This document shows, piece after piece, positions 12,588 to 23,169 of a stretch of DNA of 64,000 nucleotides. The notes under the pieces were generated by a model that searched no databases, was not told the origin of the DNA, and worked only from the letters and a program-made list of their open reading frames with translations. The DNA lies in assembly GCA_032622095.1 (NCBI GenBank), contig CP136068.1, positions 863,607 through 927,606 on the forward strand. Direction: 5' to 3'. The translations under genes were made by a program, and so were the position numbers. The first letter of the stretch is position 1, and each line of letters opens with the position of its first letter. The DNA is from Siphonodentalium dalli. Taxonomy: Eukaryota; Mollusca; Scaphopoda; Gadilida; Siphonodentaliidae.

Positions 12588-12654
12588 GGCGACGAGTTAT
12601 CTCGTCGCCGGCACACAGATGGCGTTTTTTCGGGCGACGAGATATGTCGTCGCC
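12588..12654. repeat. Tandem perfect hairpins GGCGACGAN..NTCGTCGCC
   Basis: Two hairpins: 12588-12609 has 9-bp perfect arms (GGCGACGAG/CTCGTCGCC) with a 4-nt loop, and 12633-12654 has 8-bp arms (GGCGACGA/TCGTCGCC) with a 6-nt loop. Both are followed by GGCAC. GC-rich in an AT-rich context. Confidence 0.85.
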
Positions 12655-12892
12655 GGCACTGAATGATTTAACAGATCACCGATATCAAGCATAAAAAAAC
12701 CACGATCTGTCTCAATTGATTCTGCGTTCCATTAACCAAAATCAAGTAATTGAAGAACAAAATGCATGTATTTTTTTGCAAATGGCAGAAATACAGGGGC
12801 CTGTACATAACATGCTTGCTTCCTGCCACGCCATAACAGAACTATACCCTTGTGTGCCTTACCTATATACGCGTCTGCGTTACTTCATGCAG

Positions 12893-13229
12893 GGACGTGG
12901 CTAGAGGGTCTCCGTTCGGGGGGGGGGGGTGTGAACCTTGCTTGATAATTCCAACTGCACCCCCCCCCCTTGAATCAGAGCACACAAGGTTTTGCATAAT
13001 TCCATTTGCACACCCCCACACTTGAATCAAACCATAACACCCCTTGAATCAGACCAAAGGTTTTACATAATTTCATTCCCTCCCTCCTTGCACCTAAGTA
13101 TTCACAGGCCTAATAGCCTATTTATAAACCATGGTTCTATCTACCCGGTATGATAATATTCATATATTTTGAACCTGAAAATTGCAAAAAATCCTAACAT
13201 CTAGTGGTCTAACTCCAGACAAATGCACA
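12893..13229 (+). mobile_element. Repeat X, copy 1 (CAGGGACGTGGCTAGAGG)
   Basis: About 335 bp matching 26916-27249 nearly end to end: the CAGGGACGTGGCTAGAGGGT start, poly-G/C tracts, 'ttgaatcagaccaaaggtttt', 'cctaatagcctatttataaaccatggtt' and the end 'gtctaactccagacaaatgcacacgacta'. Its left terminus resembles repeat W and the 62873 fragment, so these probably share a transposase. Non-coding. Confidence 0.75.
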
Positions 13230-14200
13230 CGACTATGGGTTGATGATTTATTCTCGAATTCATATGAATATATAGAGAATTACAAAGAGTTATTTACAGA
13301 AGATAATATAAATATTATGATAGGGTATATACATATTATATACATGTCTCCGGTGCAATGGGGAAATATTTCACCCGTCATGGGTTAATCGTTTTATCTT
13401 GGTGTACGAAGATGTCAGGTACGTTTTTTCTTTTTTTATCTAACCTAATGAAAACAGAAGCACGTGTAAGCGGAATGTCGCTGATTGCGTGGAAAGTAAA
13501 CAGGTAATCTAATAACGAAGATTGTCGATGTTTGTAACGGAAAATAGATATTACTATCAGTATCACTGACCTGAACTGTGGACTGCTGAAGTTTGATTTA
13601 CACTGGGAATGTTCGGAAAATGATCTCAACAAACATCCTATATGTTCGCTTATTGAGTTCATCACCTGAACATGCCGCCACAAATTACTGAGTTGGTATA
13701 TAACATGCAACTTGTATCAGAATGACCTTCAATTTTGATTATATCGCCGGATAATTCTATATATACTAATTAACGGTTACTTATTAAATCTAGTGTGGTG
13801 GGTGGGTGCTGGTTTTGTCTGACCAATTTGCGGGCTTGTTCTGCGCAGAGTTGAGTTATATCATCTCCTGCTAATTGACACAGTTTGAATGAGCACCATC
13901 AACAGCATACATATATATAAGCTTATATAATTGTATAATATAATCAATATAATTTATATCGCTATACATGTGTAGCCGACAGAACATGAGAACATTGTCA
14001 TGTCTGCGGCGTGCAATAAGTTTTATATTATGCATAGTCAAATGGAAGTGCTACATCGTACATCACACGGAGTGAATTAGTATAACTACCATCTGTATGA
14101 TGCAGAATGTCGCAGCTTACAGTTGGCCATGCAAAATATCGACACGCTGTACAAACTAATAATGAAAATAATAACATAGTGAAGAATAGGAATATATAAT
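13230..14200. other. Unique sequence, no confident gene
   Basis: A plus-strand ORF (13182-13388) and a minus-strand ORF of 110 codons (13378-13710) are open but show no domain. AT-rich dinucleotide tracts lie at 13910-13970. The 3' end of the retrotransposon on the right falls near 14200; I could not find its poly(A) tail. Confidence 0.35.
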
Positions 14201-14203
14201 TCA

Positions 14204-14842
14204 TCAGGGTATGCGTACATGTACATTTGAGAGTTCAATGTGGACTTTCCTAAAAAGTATGCATACTTGGTTAAGGATTGCGCGGTCATGTGAATTCAAA
14301 ATTTCGTCCATGATTATAATGTTCGCTTTTCCGCGGTATTCTTCTGGAATAAATTTCTCCCTTATATTTTGGAATTCTTTGCATTCGAGTAAATAGTGGA
14401 ACTCATCAGCGATCATGCTAGTGTTACATAAGGGGCATTTTCTGTCTTTGTGACTTGTCCCATTCCACCTCCCTGTCTCGATTGGGAGGTTGTGGTTAGC
14501 TGTTCGGAGCCTACATAATTCTATTCGATTTTTCCTTTCTAAGATTTCCAGATATTTTTCAAAAGTTATATCGTGTTTAAATATGCGATAAATCTTGCCT
14601 CTACTTGATTTGTCTCTTTCGGACTCCCACTTTGTCTTGAAATCCCTGATAAGACTACATTTAACACAATCGATAAATTGGCTCACACATAATATTTTTT
14701 CAGAGGTCATTAATTGTGATTGCCCACAGTCAAATAAAATTTCTTTAATGTGTCTTATCCATTTAAAACGACATGCATCTGCTTCACTCAGAAGTCTTAG
14801 TGACAACTCATATAGTATTTTTCCATAACGTTCGTCAGTCAT
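14204..14842 (-). pseudogene. LINE ORF2 C-terminal region
   Basis: About 212 codons in frame with the reverse transcriptase segment to its right, separated by a single in-frame TAA (14846-14848). It ends with a Cys/His motif, CPLCN...FHYLLEC (CX2C...HX4C), a zinc-binding pattern common at the C-terminus of non-LTR retrotransposon ORF2 proteins. The upstream basic helical part (RDFKTKWESERDKSSRGKIY) also fits these elements. Confidence 0.75.
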
Positions 14843-14845
14843 ATT

Positions 14846-15966
14846 TTAAATTTTCGTCCAATATTTCAGTATTCTCAGTTTTATTGTGATTTCTAGTGGA
14901 TATCTTCCAGATTCACCATATATCATAAAATTGGGGGTTGATGGTTTGATTGGTTTCAAATTCATGACATGCTTTAGAAATTTGCGGTGGACATTTTCGA
15001 GCACCTGGTTGTCACCATAACCCCACACCTCGCAGCCATACAATAAAATCGGTAGCACCTGGGAATCAAATAAATCGAGTTGGTTAGCTAATGAAAGACA
15101 ATTTGTTCTTGATAGTTTTATAACAGAGTACATGGCATGTGTAGCTTTTGTGGCAAGGGTTTGTTTTGCTTCAGAATATGAACCCGATTTTGTGTGAATA
15201 ATGCCCAAGTAGTTGAACTTTTTCACTACTTCAAGCTTAATGCCGTCAAAGTTGAATTCTGTTTTCCGAGGTAAACTACGTTTCGAAATTAACAAATTTT
15301 TTGATTTATCTTTATTCACTGTCAATTTCCATGTCTTACAGTACTTGCTGAATGCATTAAGTTCTGTCTTTAATTTTTTTGGGGTCTCAGCCATGAGTAC
15401 TGTATCATCTGCATATAGTACAAGCAGTATTTTTATGTAGGTTTTCAATTCTATTTCAATCTGGTTTGATATTTTTGAGAGGCCAACGATGCCTTCCTTG
15501 ATCATGAAGTTTTCCAGATCGTTCAAATATAGAGAAAATAGTATGGGGGATAGATTCTCACCCTGTCGAACTCCTGACAAACATGGGAAGGGGACAGAAT
15601 ATTCAGTCCCTAGTTTGACAGAAGACTTAATATTCTGATACATATTTGTAATAACTCGGAAAAACTTTCCATTAATATCATATGTCCGTAACTTTTGCCA
15701 GAGTCCGGGTCTCCACACCCTATCAAACGCTTTCTCGAAATCAATAAAAGCACAGTAGAGGTTAGAGTTCAAATTTCTGGTTAGTTCCGTTAACATGTGT
15801 ATAGTGAAAATATTATCAACAGTTGAGTATCCCTTTCGGAAGCCGGCTTGGTTTTCTTGGAGAATGTCATTAGTTTCTATAAATTCGTACATTCTATTTG
15901 AGAGTATTTTTGTGAATAGTTTTCCAAAGCAACTAAGGATTGTGATAGGTCTGTAGTTTTTGGGGT
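14846..15966 (-). pseudogene. LINE reverse transcriptase
   Basis: The RT palm and thumb. Visible motifs in order: NQAGFRKGYST, AFIDFEKAFDRVW (first catalytic Asp), CLSGVRQGENLSPILFSLYLNDL, VLYADDTVLM (catalytic ADD), then FNYLGI and VLPILLYGCEVWG. Before the first Met the frame continues to about 15966 with IVPIFKNKGDP-like sequence. The family reaction is target-primed reverse transcription of the element RNA. The frame is lost upstream at the 110-bp duplication, so no functional enzyme can be made. Confidence 0.88.
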
Positions 15967-16186
15967 TTTTTGGGTCTCCTTTATTCTTAAAGATAGGGAC
16001 TATGGCCCCTATGCCCCATGTTTCCGGTATACATTGTTTTTCAGGCTGTGTAGTGCCGTTTTAATTTCATCAGTATTTTTTGGGTCTCCTTTATTCTTAA
16101 AGATAGGGACTATGGCCCCTATGCCCCATGTTTCCGGTATACATTGTTTTTCAGGCTGTGTAGTGCCGTTTTAATTTCATCAGTAC
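15967..16186 (-). repeat. 110-bp tandem duplication inside LINE ORF2
   Basis: The segment starting 'tgggtctccttta' at 15971 repeats at 16081 with no mismatch seen through 'atttcatcagta'. A period of 110 is not a multiple of three, so it shifts the ORF2 frame and creates the stop ending the 16119-16943 frame. Perfect identity suggests a recent event, or an assembly artefact. Confidence 0.9.
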
Positions 16187-16929
16187 AAATCGGACGATTT
16201 AGGAATTCATTGCTCTCGGAGTTTTCGTGTGCAGTATTTGTAACATAGCTATCCTGCACTGTGGTATTTATTTCACGATAATAGTTTTCGAGAGTGTCGA
16301 TGTCAATAGGTGGCACACTACTCTTAGTATGGTTATTTAAAGCAGCCCAAAATTTCTTTGGGTTTTTATATTTCATGCATGCGATTTCCCGAGAGGCTTT
16401 ATCCCTATGTTCGCCAATGGCAGCGTTCATTTTTCTTTTATACTCCCGTGCTTTTTCGCGCATATTTTGTTTTGAATCTATATTAGGGGATTTTTTGTAT
16501 TGTCTAATTGCCTTCCTATACTCTTTTCTGGCTGTACAACATACGTTTGTGAACCATGGTTTATTATAACGCCGTTTTTTCGAATTCGTTTTCTTGGTTT
16601 TCATACTAAAGGAAGTATCTGCTGCAGTTAACAATACCTGTGATATCATATTCACAATTTGATTAATATCTGAGGGGGTTACCTCCTCATTTTCCATCTT
16701 GTCGAGAAATAAGTTGACATTATTAATTCCATTGGGATCGATATTCCACGTGAACTCACTTGCCTTTCCCTCTTCCCACTTTCTGATTGGGTTTTCGTTG
16801 GTTTTACTGTTTTGTGGTTCTACTGTGGTTTTAGGTTCAACAGAGGGGAGGGTAATTTCCGTCATTATGGGGCAATGTTCATCGGAAAATAAATCACAGA
16901 AAATTCCGACAGATAAATGTGTCAATAGC
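16119..16929 (-). pseudogene. LINE linker and start of RT domain
   Basis: From the MITE junction, the frame reads through the last endonuclease motif (FSDEHCPIM, the SDH-type catalytic box) and a basic linker (KTKKTNSKKRRYNKPWF, KEYRKAIRQYKK) to DEIKTALHSLKNN, the usual start of the RT domain. The conserved segment expected after LKNN (a 'SPG.DGI' box in this family) is missing, so a deletion precedes the 110-bp duplication. Confidence 0.75.
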
Positions 16930-16933
16930 TTAA

Positions 16934-17402
16934 AGGTACTCAACCCGTAAAGAGGGTCCCCATCTCAACAGATTCCAACAACAACAATCCGATCAGAGGG
17001 TCCTATATTACTATTTCTTTGGCTTTGGGGGTAAAAAATATTTGATTCGAGTCGAGGAACCCATCAAACAAAGCTCAGAGTTATTAGATATTGATTTTTC
17101 AAATTTGTTATGTTCTCGAGATCAGTACTAATAACTGCCGTAATCTGCTCTGGATGTGTACTCCAAATCTATTCAAACAGACAAGGATGAATAACTCTAA
17201 AATCAAGTGGTAATTTTAACGCAATTTTGACTGAGTTCTGGGCCAGATAGTATTCCCGATAATGAAAAATAATAGATTTCTAAAATCGATATCTAACAAA
17301 TCTGAGCTTTGATGGGTGACTTCCTCGACTCGAATCAAATATTTTTGACCATTGAAGCCATTGAAATAGTAATTGAGAGGAGTTTTATCGGGTTGAGTAC
17401 CT
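16934..17402. mobile_element. Family-A TTAA MITE, copy 3, inside the LINE endonuclease
   Basis: A 469-bp element with termini AGGTACTCAACCCG and CGGGTTGAGTACCT, flanked by TTAA at 16930-16933 and 17403-17406. Removing the element and one TTAA joins the endonuclease frame in phase (…CSDHA on one side, LLTHLSV on the other). This gives independent proof of the TTAA duplication and of the exact termini. Confidence 0.95.
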
Positions 17403-17406
17403 TTAA

Positions 17407-18538
17407 GGGCATGGTCAGAACAAATCATATAGTCGACTGCCGACGCATCGCGGCAGGTAAGTTTTCCAATGCCAGAGTCACTTCCGACTCGTCCATTTGC
17501 AATAAAAAACTCGTTACATTTACAAAATTGTAGAAGTTTTTGTCCCTGTGAATTCTTCGTTCTATCTTGGTTTGACCTTACTTTTGGTAGACCAGCTATA
17601 TCGAGATGCATAGAGGTATCCACAGCAGTTAGTTCTATTTCAGGTATAACGAAGTTCCTTTCATCCGTTGTTATATAATCAGTGTCAATTGATGTGCGGG
17701 CATTAAAGTCCCCAGTTAGAAAAACATGGTCTGTGTTTCCCTTCAAATTTAGGTAATCAGTCAGGATTTGTGTAAATGCATCTTCTGAGGCGTACCGACT
17801 ATTTTCGGGTGGAATATAGATCGCACCTATTACTATCTTACTTTCCCCAGAATGAATCTCGACCCAGTGTACGTATTGACATTTTGTATCTATGATTCGG
17901 GTTGAGCTTACTAACTCATTTTTAATCCCAATAACAATACCTCCTGATCTCCCCCTGGACAGTTGGGATCTGTTTTTCATATAAAAAGTATAATCAGGTA
18001 GGTTTAGTTGGTCACAATCATCCGTTTTAGTTTCAGAGAAGCATAGTATATCATGTTCTCTACACAATTCTATAAACTCCGGATAAAGAAGTTTTTTTCG
18101 TAATCCACAAACATTAAGTGCCAAAATTTTCAGTGTTTTGGAATTCGCAGATTTCGAAATATTTACCTCATGTCGCTGGTTTTGTATTGTTTCGTGACAC
18201 GTATCATTATTTAGGCTATTTGTATTAAGCCTAGTATCAGTTGGGTAGGACATTATGCGATTTCTTATTTCATTATATTCGTGGTCTATTTCAGTTTGGT
18301 CCAACGAGCCCATATCGACCTGACCTACATGTATATTTATAGCTGGCATCCCGTGTTCATGTGAATATTTATGCATGTTCAAATCGGGCAATATCAATGG
18401 GGTGTCAGTACATGCACCATTACCTGAAAAATATTCCGGGCATGACAATGTCATCCCGTCACATGCGGTGTCATTATATACAGAGATAATATCATCACAT
18501 ATATCAACACAACTATTTTTACAATCATAAATATAGTT
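17407..18538 (-). pseudogene. LINE apurinic-like endonuclease domain
   Basis: Minus-strand frame with the endonuclease/exonuclease/phosphatase motifs in order: LKILALNVCGLRKK (N-motif), ILCFSETKTDD (catalytic Glu), GRSGGIVIGIK, IVIGAIYIPPENSRY, HVFLTGDFNAR (catalytic Asp/Asn) and SAVDYMICSD. In the family this domain nicks target DNA for reverse transcription. The last catalytic box lies across the MITE at 16.9 kb. The translated 3' end of this open frame (below 17407) is MITE sequence, not protein. Confidence 0.88.
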
Positions 18539-18599
18539 AATTTCGCGAGCAGCGTGAATTTAGTTACTTATTCCTTATTCCTTATTCCTTATTCAGAAA

Positions 18600-21120
18600 A
18601 TTTGGGAAAATGTGGCAAATGACTATGGCAACGTCTTAAGTAGGGCGAGACAAAACTTCCTGTGAATTTTTTTTTTCGAAAAAAAGTTCCAAAATGCACG
18701 AAATTAGGCAAAGTCCGAAAATGAACGAAAATTGGCCGAAACAAGTGTGGGGTCATAAATGGCCACCTCGGCCAAAAAATTTGGGCCGAAAAATATTTGG
18801 GTCGAGTCCGAAAAAGTGGGTCGAATCCCAGTTTTTGCTCTGCTCGGTCGGGAAAATTTCGGAAAATGTGGCAAACTGTCACATATTAAAAAATGGCCAC
18901 CTGGGCCGAACTTTTTTGGGCCGAAAAGTTTTTGGGTCGAGTCCCAAAAAGTGGGTCAAATAGAAATTCCCGCTCTGCTCGGTCAGGAAAATTTGGGGAA
19001 ATGTGGCAAATGACCATGGCAACGTCTTAAGTAGGACGAGACAAAACTTCCTGTGAATTTTTTTTTCGAAAAATAGTTCCAAAATGCACGAAATTAGGCA
19101 AAGTCCGAAAATGAACGGAAATTGGCCGAAACAAGTGCGGGGTCATAAATGGCCACCTCGGCCAAAACTTTTGGGCCGAAAAATATTTGGGTCGAGTCCG
19201 AAAAAGTGGGTCGAATCCCAGTTTTCGCTCTGCTCGGTCGGGAAAATTTCGGAAAATGTGGCAAACTGTCACATATTAAAAAATGACCACCTGGGCCGAA
19301 CTTTTTGGGCCGAAAAGTTTTTGGGTCGAGTCCCAAAAAGTGGGTCAAATAGAAATTCCCGCTCTGCTCGGTCAGGAAAATTTGGGGAAATGTGGCAAAT
19401 GACCATGGCAACGTCTTAAGTAGGACGAGACAAAATTTCCTGTGAATTTTTTTTTAGAAAAAAAGTTCCAAAATGCCCGAAATTAGGCAAAGTCCGAAAA
19501 TGAACGGAAATTGGCCGAAACAAGTGCGGGGTCATAAATGGCCACCTCGGCCAAAAATTTTGGGCCGTAAAAAGTTTGGGTCGAGTCCGAAAAAGTGGGT
19601 CGAATCCCAGTTTTCGCTCTGCTGGATCGGGCAAATTTGGGAAAATGTGGCAAACTGTCACATATTAAAAAATGGCCACCTGGGCCGAACTTTTTGGGCC
19701 GAAAAGTTTTTGGGTCGAGTCCCAAAAAGTGGGTCAAATAGAAATTCCTGCTCTGCTCGGTCAGAAAAATTTGGGAAAATGTGGCAAATGACCATGGCAA
19801 CGTCTTAAGTAGGGCGAGACAAAACTTCCTGTGAAAAACAAATTTCGGAAAAAAGTTCCAAAATGCACGAAATTAGGCAAAGTCCGAAAATGTACGGAAA
19901 GTGGCCGAAACAAGTGCGGGGTCATAAATGGCCACCTCGGCCAAAAATTTTGGGCCGAAAAATATTTGGGATGAGTCCGAAAATGTGGGTCGAATCCCAG
20001 TTTTCGCTCTGCTAGGTCGGGAAAATTTCGGAAAATGTGGTAAACTGTCACATATTAAAAAATGGCCACCTGGGCCGAACTTTTTGGGCCGAATAGTTTT
20101 TGGGTCGAGTCCCAAAAAGTGGGTCAAATAGAAATTCCCGCTCTGCTCGGTCAGGAAAATTTGGGGAAATGTGGCAAATGACCATGGCAACGTCTTAAGT
20201 AGGTCGAGAAAAAACTTCCTGTAAAAAAAAATTCTGGAAAAAAGTTCAAAAATGCCTCGAAAATAGGCAAAGTCCGAAAATGAACGGAAATTGGCCGAAA
20301 CAAGTGCGGGGTCATAAATGGCCACCTCGGCCAAAAATTTTGGGCCGTAAAAAGTTTGGGTCGAGTCCGAAAAAGTGGGTCGAATCCCAGTTTTCGCTCT
20401 GCTGGATCGGGCAAATTTGGGAAAATGTGGCAAACTGTCACATATTAAAAAATGGCCACCTGGGCCGAACTTTTTGGGCCGAAAAGTTTTTGGGTCGAGT
20501 CCCAAAAAGTGGGTCAAATAGAAATTCCTGCTCTGCTCGGTCAGAAAAATTTGGGAAAATGTGGCAAATGACCATGGCAACGTCTTAAGTAGGGCGAGAC
20601 AAAACTTCCTGTGAAAAACAAATTTCGGAAAAAAGTTCCAAAATGCACGAAATTAGGCAAAGTCCGAAAATGTACGGAAAGTGGCCGAAACAAGTGCGGG
20701 GTCATAAATGGCCACCTCGGCCAAAAATTTTGGGCCGAAAAATATTTGGGATGAGTCCGAAAATGTGGGTCGAATCCCAGTTTTCGCTCTGCTAGGTCGG
20801 GAAAATTTCGGAAAATGTGGTAAACTGTCACATATTAAAAAATGGCCACCTGGGCCGAACTTTTTGGGCCGAATAGTTTTTGGGTCGAGTCCCAAAAAGT
20901 GGGTCAAATAGAAATTCCCGCTCTGCTCGGTCAGGAAAATTTGGGGAAATGTGGCAAATGACCATGGCAACGTCTTAAGTAGGTCGAGAAAAAACTTCCT
21001 GTAAAAAAAAATTCTGGAAAAAAGTTCAAAAATGCCTCGAAAATAGGCAAAGTCTGAAAATGAACGGAAATTGGCCGAAACAAGTGGTGGGTCATTAATG
21101 GACACCTCGGCCAAAAATTT
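18600..21120 (+). repeat. Left arm array: about 6.5 units of 390 bp
   Basis: The landmark 'aaaatgc.cgaaa.taggcaaagt' recurs at 18691, 19081, 19470, 19860, 20248, 20640 and 21028, a period close to 390 bp. Each unit holds short blocks such as 'tggccacctcggcc', 'tgggtcgagtcc.aaaaagtgggtc' and 'gctctgctcgg'. Long open frames in several phases (for example 235 codons at 19873-20580) are translations of these units and recur unit by unit; I do not regard them as genes. Confidence 0.93.
19480..21040 (+). repeat. 780-bp higher-order duplication
   Basis: Two-unit blocks 19480-20260 and 20261-21040 look identical by eye, while adjacent single 390-bp units differ (for example 'gtgaaaaacaaattt' against 'gtaaaaaaaaattct'). 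This is a dimeric higher-order repeat from a recent unequal exchange or replication slip. Confidence 0.88.
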
Positions 21121-21320
21121 TGGGTCTTGAGTAAAGACTCGACTTTAGGCAGCAGGTACTTCTGAAACACATCAGGAAACTCAGCTTGAAAAGCGCCCGC
21201 GGATAGGTATGTCTGTATCTGGATATTGGAACGTGTTAGCTCTAAGTCAACTTTGGAGTCGAATACTCCACCAGTCCTGTACTTAGCCTCGCTAATAAAG
21301 CCGAACGCCTTATTCGTCAT
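21121..21320 (-). CDS. Coherent ORF in the foldback loop, possible captured gene fragment
   Basis: The loop between the arms is unique DNA. On the minus strand an ATG at 21318-21320 opens 66 codons that end where repeat sequence begins: residues 1-66 start MTNKAFGFISEAKYRTGGVF and end FQKYLLPKVESLLKT. Composition is balanced and protein-like, in contrast to the repeat-derived frames beside it. I do not recognise the family. Mutator-like elements are known to pick up host gene pieces (Pack-MULEs), and that is the reading I favour, but a remnant of the element's own gene or chance are both possible. Confidence 0.35.
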
Positions 21321-21449
21321 TATTATATTGTATACGTGTATACATATAATAGTAGCTTAGCCATAGGTATGTTCATAACACTCACAAATGTCCAAAAGGC
21401 GAGGCGGTGGAACTCCTCCAATGCATTGACAAGGTATATAATTTCCGTT

Positions 21450-23110
21450 CATTTTCGGACTTTGCCTAATTTCGTGCATTTTGGAACTTTTTTTCGAAAA
21501 AAACACTTCACAGGAAGTTTTGTCTCGTCCTACTTAAGACGTTGCCATGGTCATTTGCCACATTTGCCCAAATTTTCCTGACCGAGCAGAGCGGGAATTT
21601 CTATTTGACCCACTTTTTGGGACTCGACACAAAAACTTTCCGGCCCAAAAAGTTCGGCCCAGGTGGCCATTTTTTTATATGTGACAGTTTGCCATTTTCC
21701 AAAATTTTCCCGACCGAGCAGAGCGAAAACTGGGATTCGACCCAAATTTTTTTTGGCCCAAAATTTTTGGCCGAGGTGGCCATTTATGACCCCGCACTTG
21801 TTTCGGCCAATTTCCGTTCATTTTCGGACTTTGCCTAATTTCGTGCATTTTTGAACTTTTTTCCAAAATTGTTTTTCACAAGAAATTTTGTCTCGCCCTA
21901 CTTAACATGTTGCCATAGTCATTTGCCACATTTTCCCAAATTTTCCCGACCGAGCAGAGCGGGAATTTCTATTTGACCCACTTTTGGGGGCTCGACCCAA
22001 ATACTTTTGGGCCCAAAAAGTTCGGGCCAGGTGGCCATTTTTTAATATGTGACAGTTTGCCACATTTTCCTAAATTTTCCCGACCGAGCAGAGCGAAAAC
22101 TGGGATTCGACCCACTTTTTCGGACTCGACCCAAATTTTGTTCGACCCAAAAGTTTTGGCCGAGGTGGCCATTTATGACCCCGCACTTGTTTCGGCCAAT
22201 TTCCGTTCATTTTCGGACTTTGCCTAATTTCGTGCATTTTTGAACTTTTTTTCAAAAAACCTTTTCACAGGAAATTTTGTCTCGCCCTACTTAAGACGTT
22301 GCCATAGTCATTTGCCACATTTTCCCAAATTTTCCCGACCGAGCAGAGCGTGAATTTCTATTTGACCCACTTTTGGGAGCTCGACCCAAAAACTTTTGGG
22401 CCCAAAAAGTTCGGGCCAGGTGGCCATTTTTTAATATGTGACAGTTTGCCACATTTTCCAAAATTTTCCCGACCGAGCAGAGCGAAAACTGGGACTCGAC
22501 CCACTTTTTCGGACTCGACCCAAATTTTGTTCGACCCAAAAGTTTTGGCCGAGGTGGCCATTTATGACCCCGCACTTGTTTCGGCCAATTTCCGTTCATT
22601 TTCGGACTTTGCCTAATTTCGTGCATTTTTGAACTTTTTTTCAAAAAACCTTTTCACAGGAAATTTTGTCTCGCCCTACTTAACACGTTGTCATAGTCAT
22701 TTGCCACATTTTCCCAAATTTTCCCGACCGAGCAGAGCGTGAATTTCTATTTGACCCACTTTTGGGGGCTCGACCCAAATACTTTTGGGCCCAAAAAGTT
22801 CGGGCCAGGTGGCCATTTTTTAATATGTGACAGTTTGCCACATTTTCCAAAATTTTCCCGATTGAGCAGAGCGAAAACTGGGACTCGACCCACTTTTTCG
22901 AACTCGACCCAAATTTTGTTCGACCCAAAAGTTTTGGCCGAGGTGGCCATTTATGACCCCGCACTTGTTTCGGCCAATTTCCGTTCATTTTCGGACTTTG
23001 CCTAATTTCGTGCATTTTTGAACTTTTTTTCAAAAAACCTTTTCACAGGAAATTTTGTCTCGCCCTACTTAACACGTTGCCATAGTCATTTGCCACATTT
23101 TCCCAAATGT
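21450..23110 (-). repeat. Right arm array: about 4.3 inverted units of 390 bp
   Basis: Same units in reverse orientation: 'ttcattttcggactttgcctaatttcg' at about 21454, 21818, 22207, 22596 and 22985 (spacing 364, then 389 three times). The arm is shorter than the left arm, so the inverted arms are asymmetric, as in classical foldback elements. Units here differ from the left arm by scattered substitutions. Confidence 0.92.
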
Positions 23111-23169
23111 TTTGAATAAGGAATAAGGAATAAGGAATAAGTAACGAAATTCACGCTGCTAATTTCGCG

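Larger units (their letters stand above)
18548..23160. mobile_element. 4.6-kb foldback element with 9-bp target duplication
   Basis: A 4613-bp element whose ends are inverse copies beginning AGCAGCGTGAATTT, followed by TTACTTATTCC and a heptamer (TTATTCC)n run. It is flanked by AATTTCGCG at 18539-18547 and 23161-23169. The LINE frame is in phase on either side once one 9-bp copy is removed. Inside are two opposed arrays of about 390-bp units around a unique loop. Long, repeat-built inverted arms and a 9-bp duplication are the hallmarks of Drosophila Foldback-type and Mutator-like (MULE) elements. No transposase is encoded, so it must be mobilised in trans. Confidence 0.93.

Noticed and set aside
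19873-20580. 235-codon minus-strand ORF and many parallel frames across 18.6-23.1 kb
   Set aside because: They are translations of the 390-bp repeat: the same peptide recurs at each unit, on both strands and in several frames.
18600-23110. CRISPR-like array
   Set aside because: Units are 390 bp without repeat-spacer structure, in a eukaryotic context.
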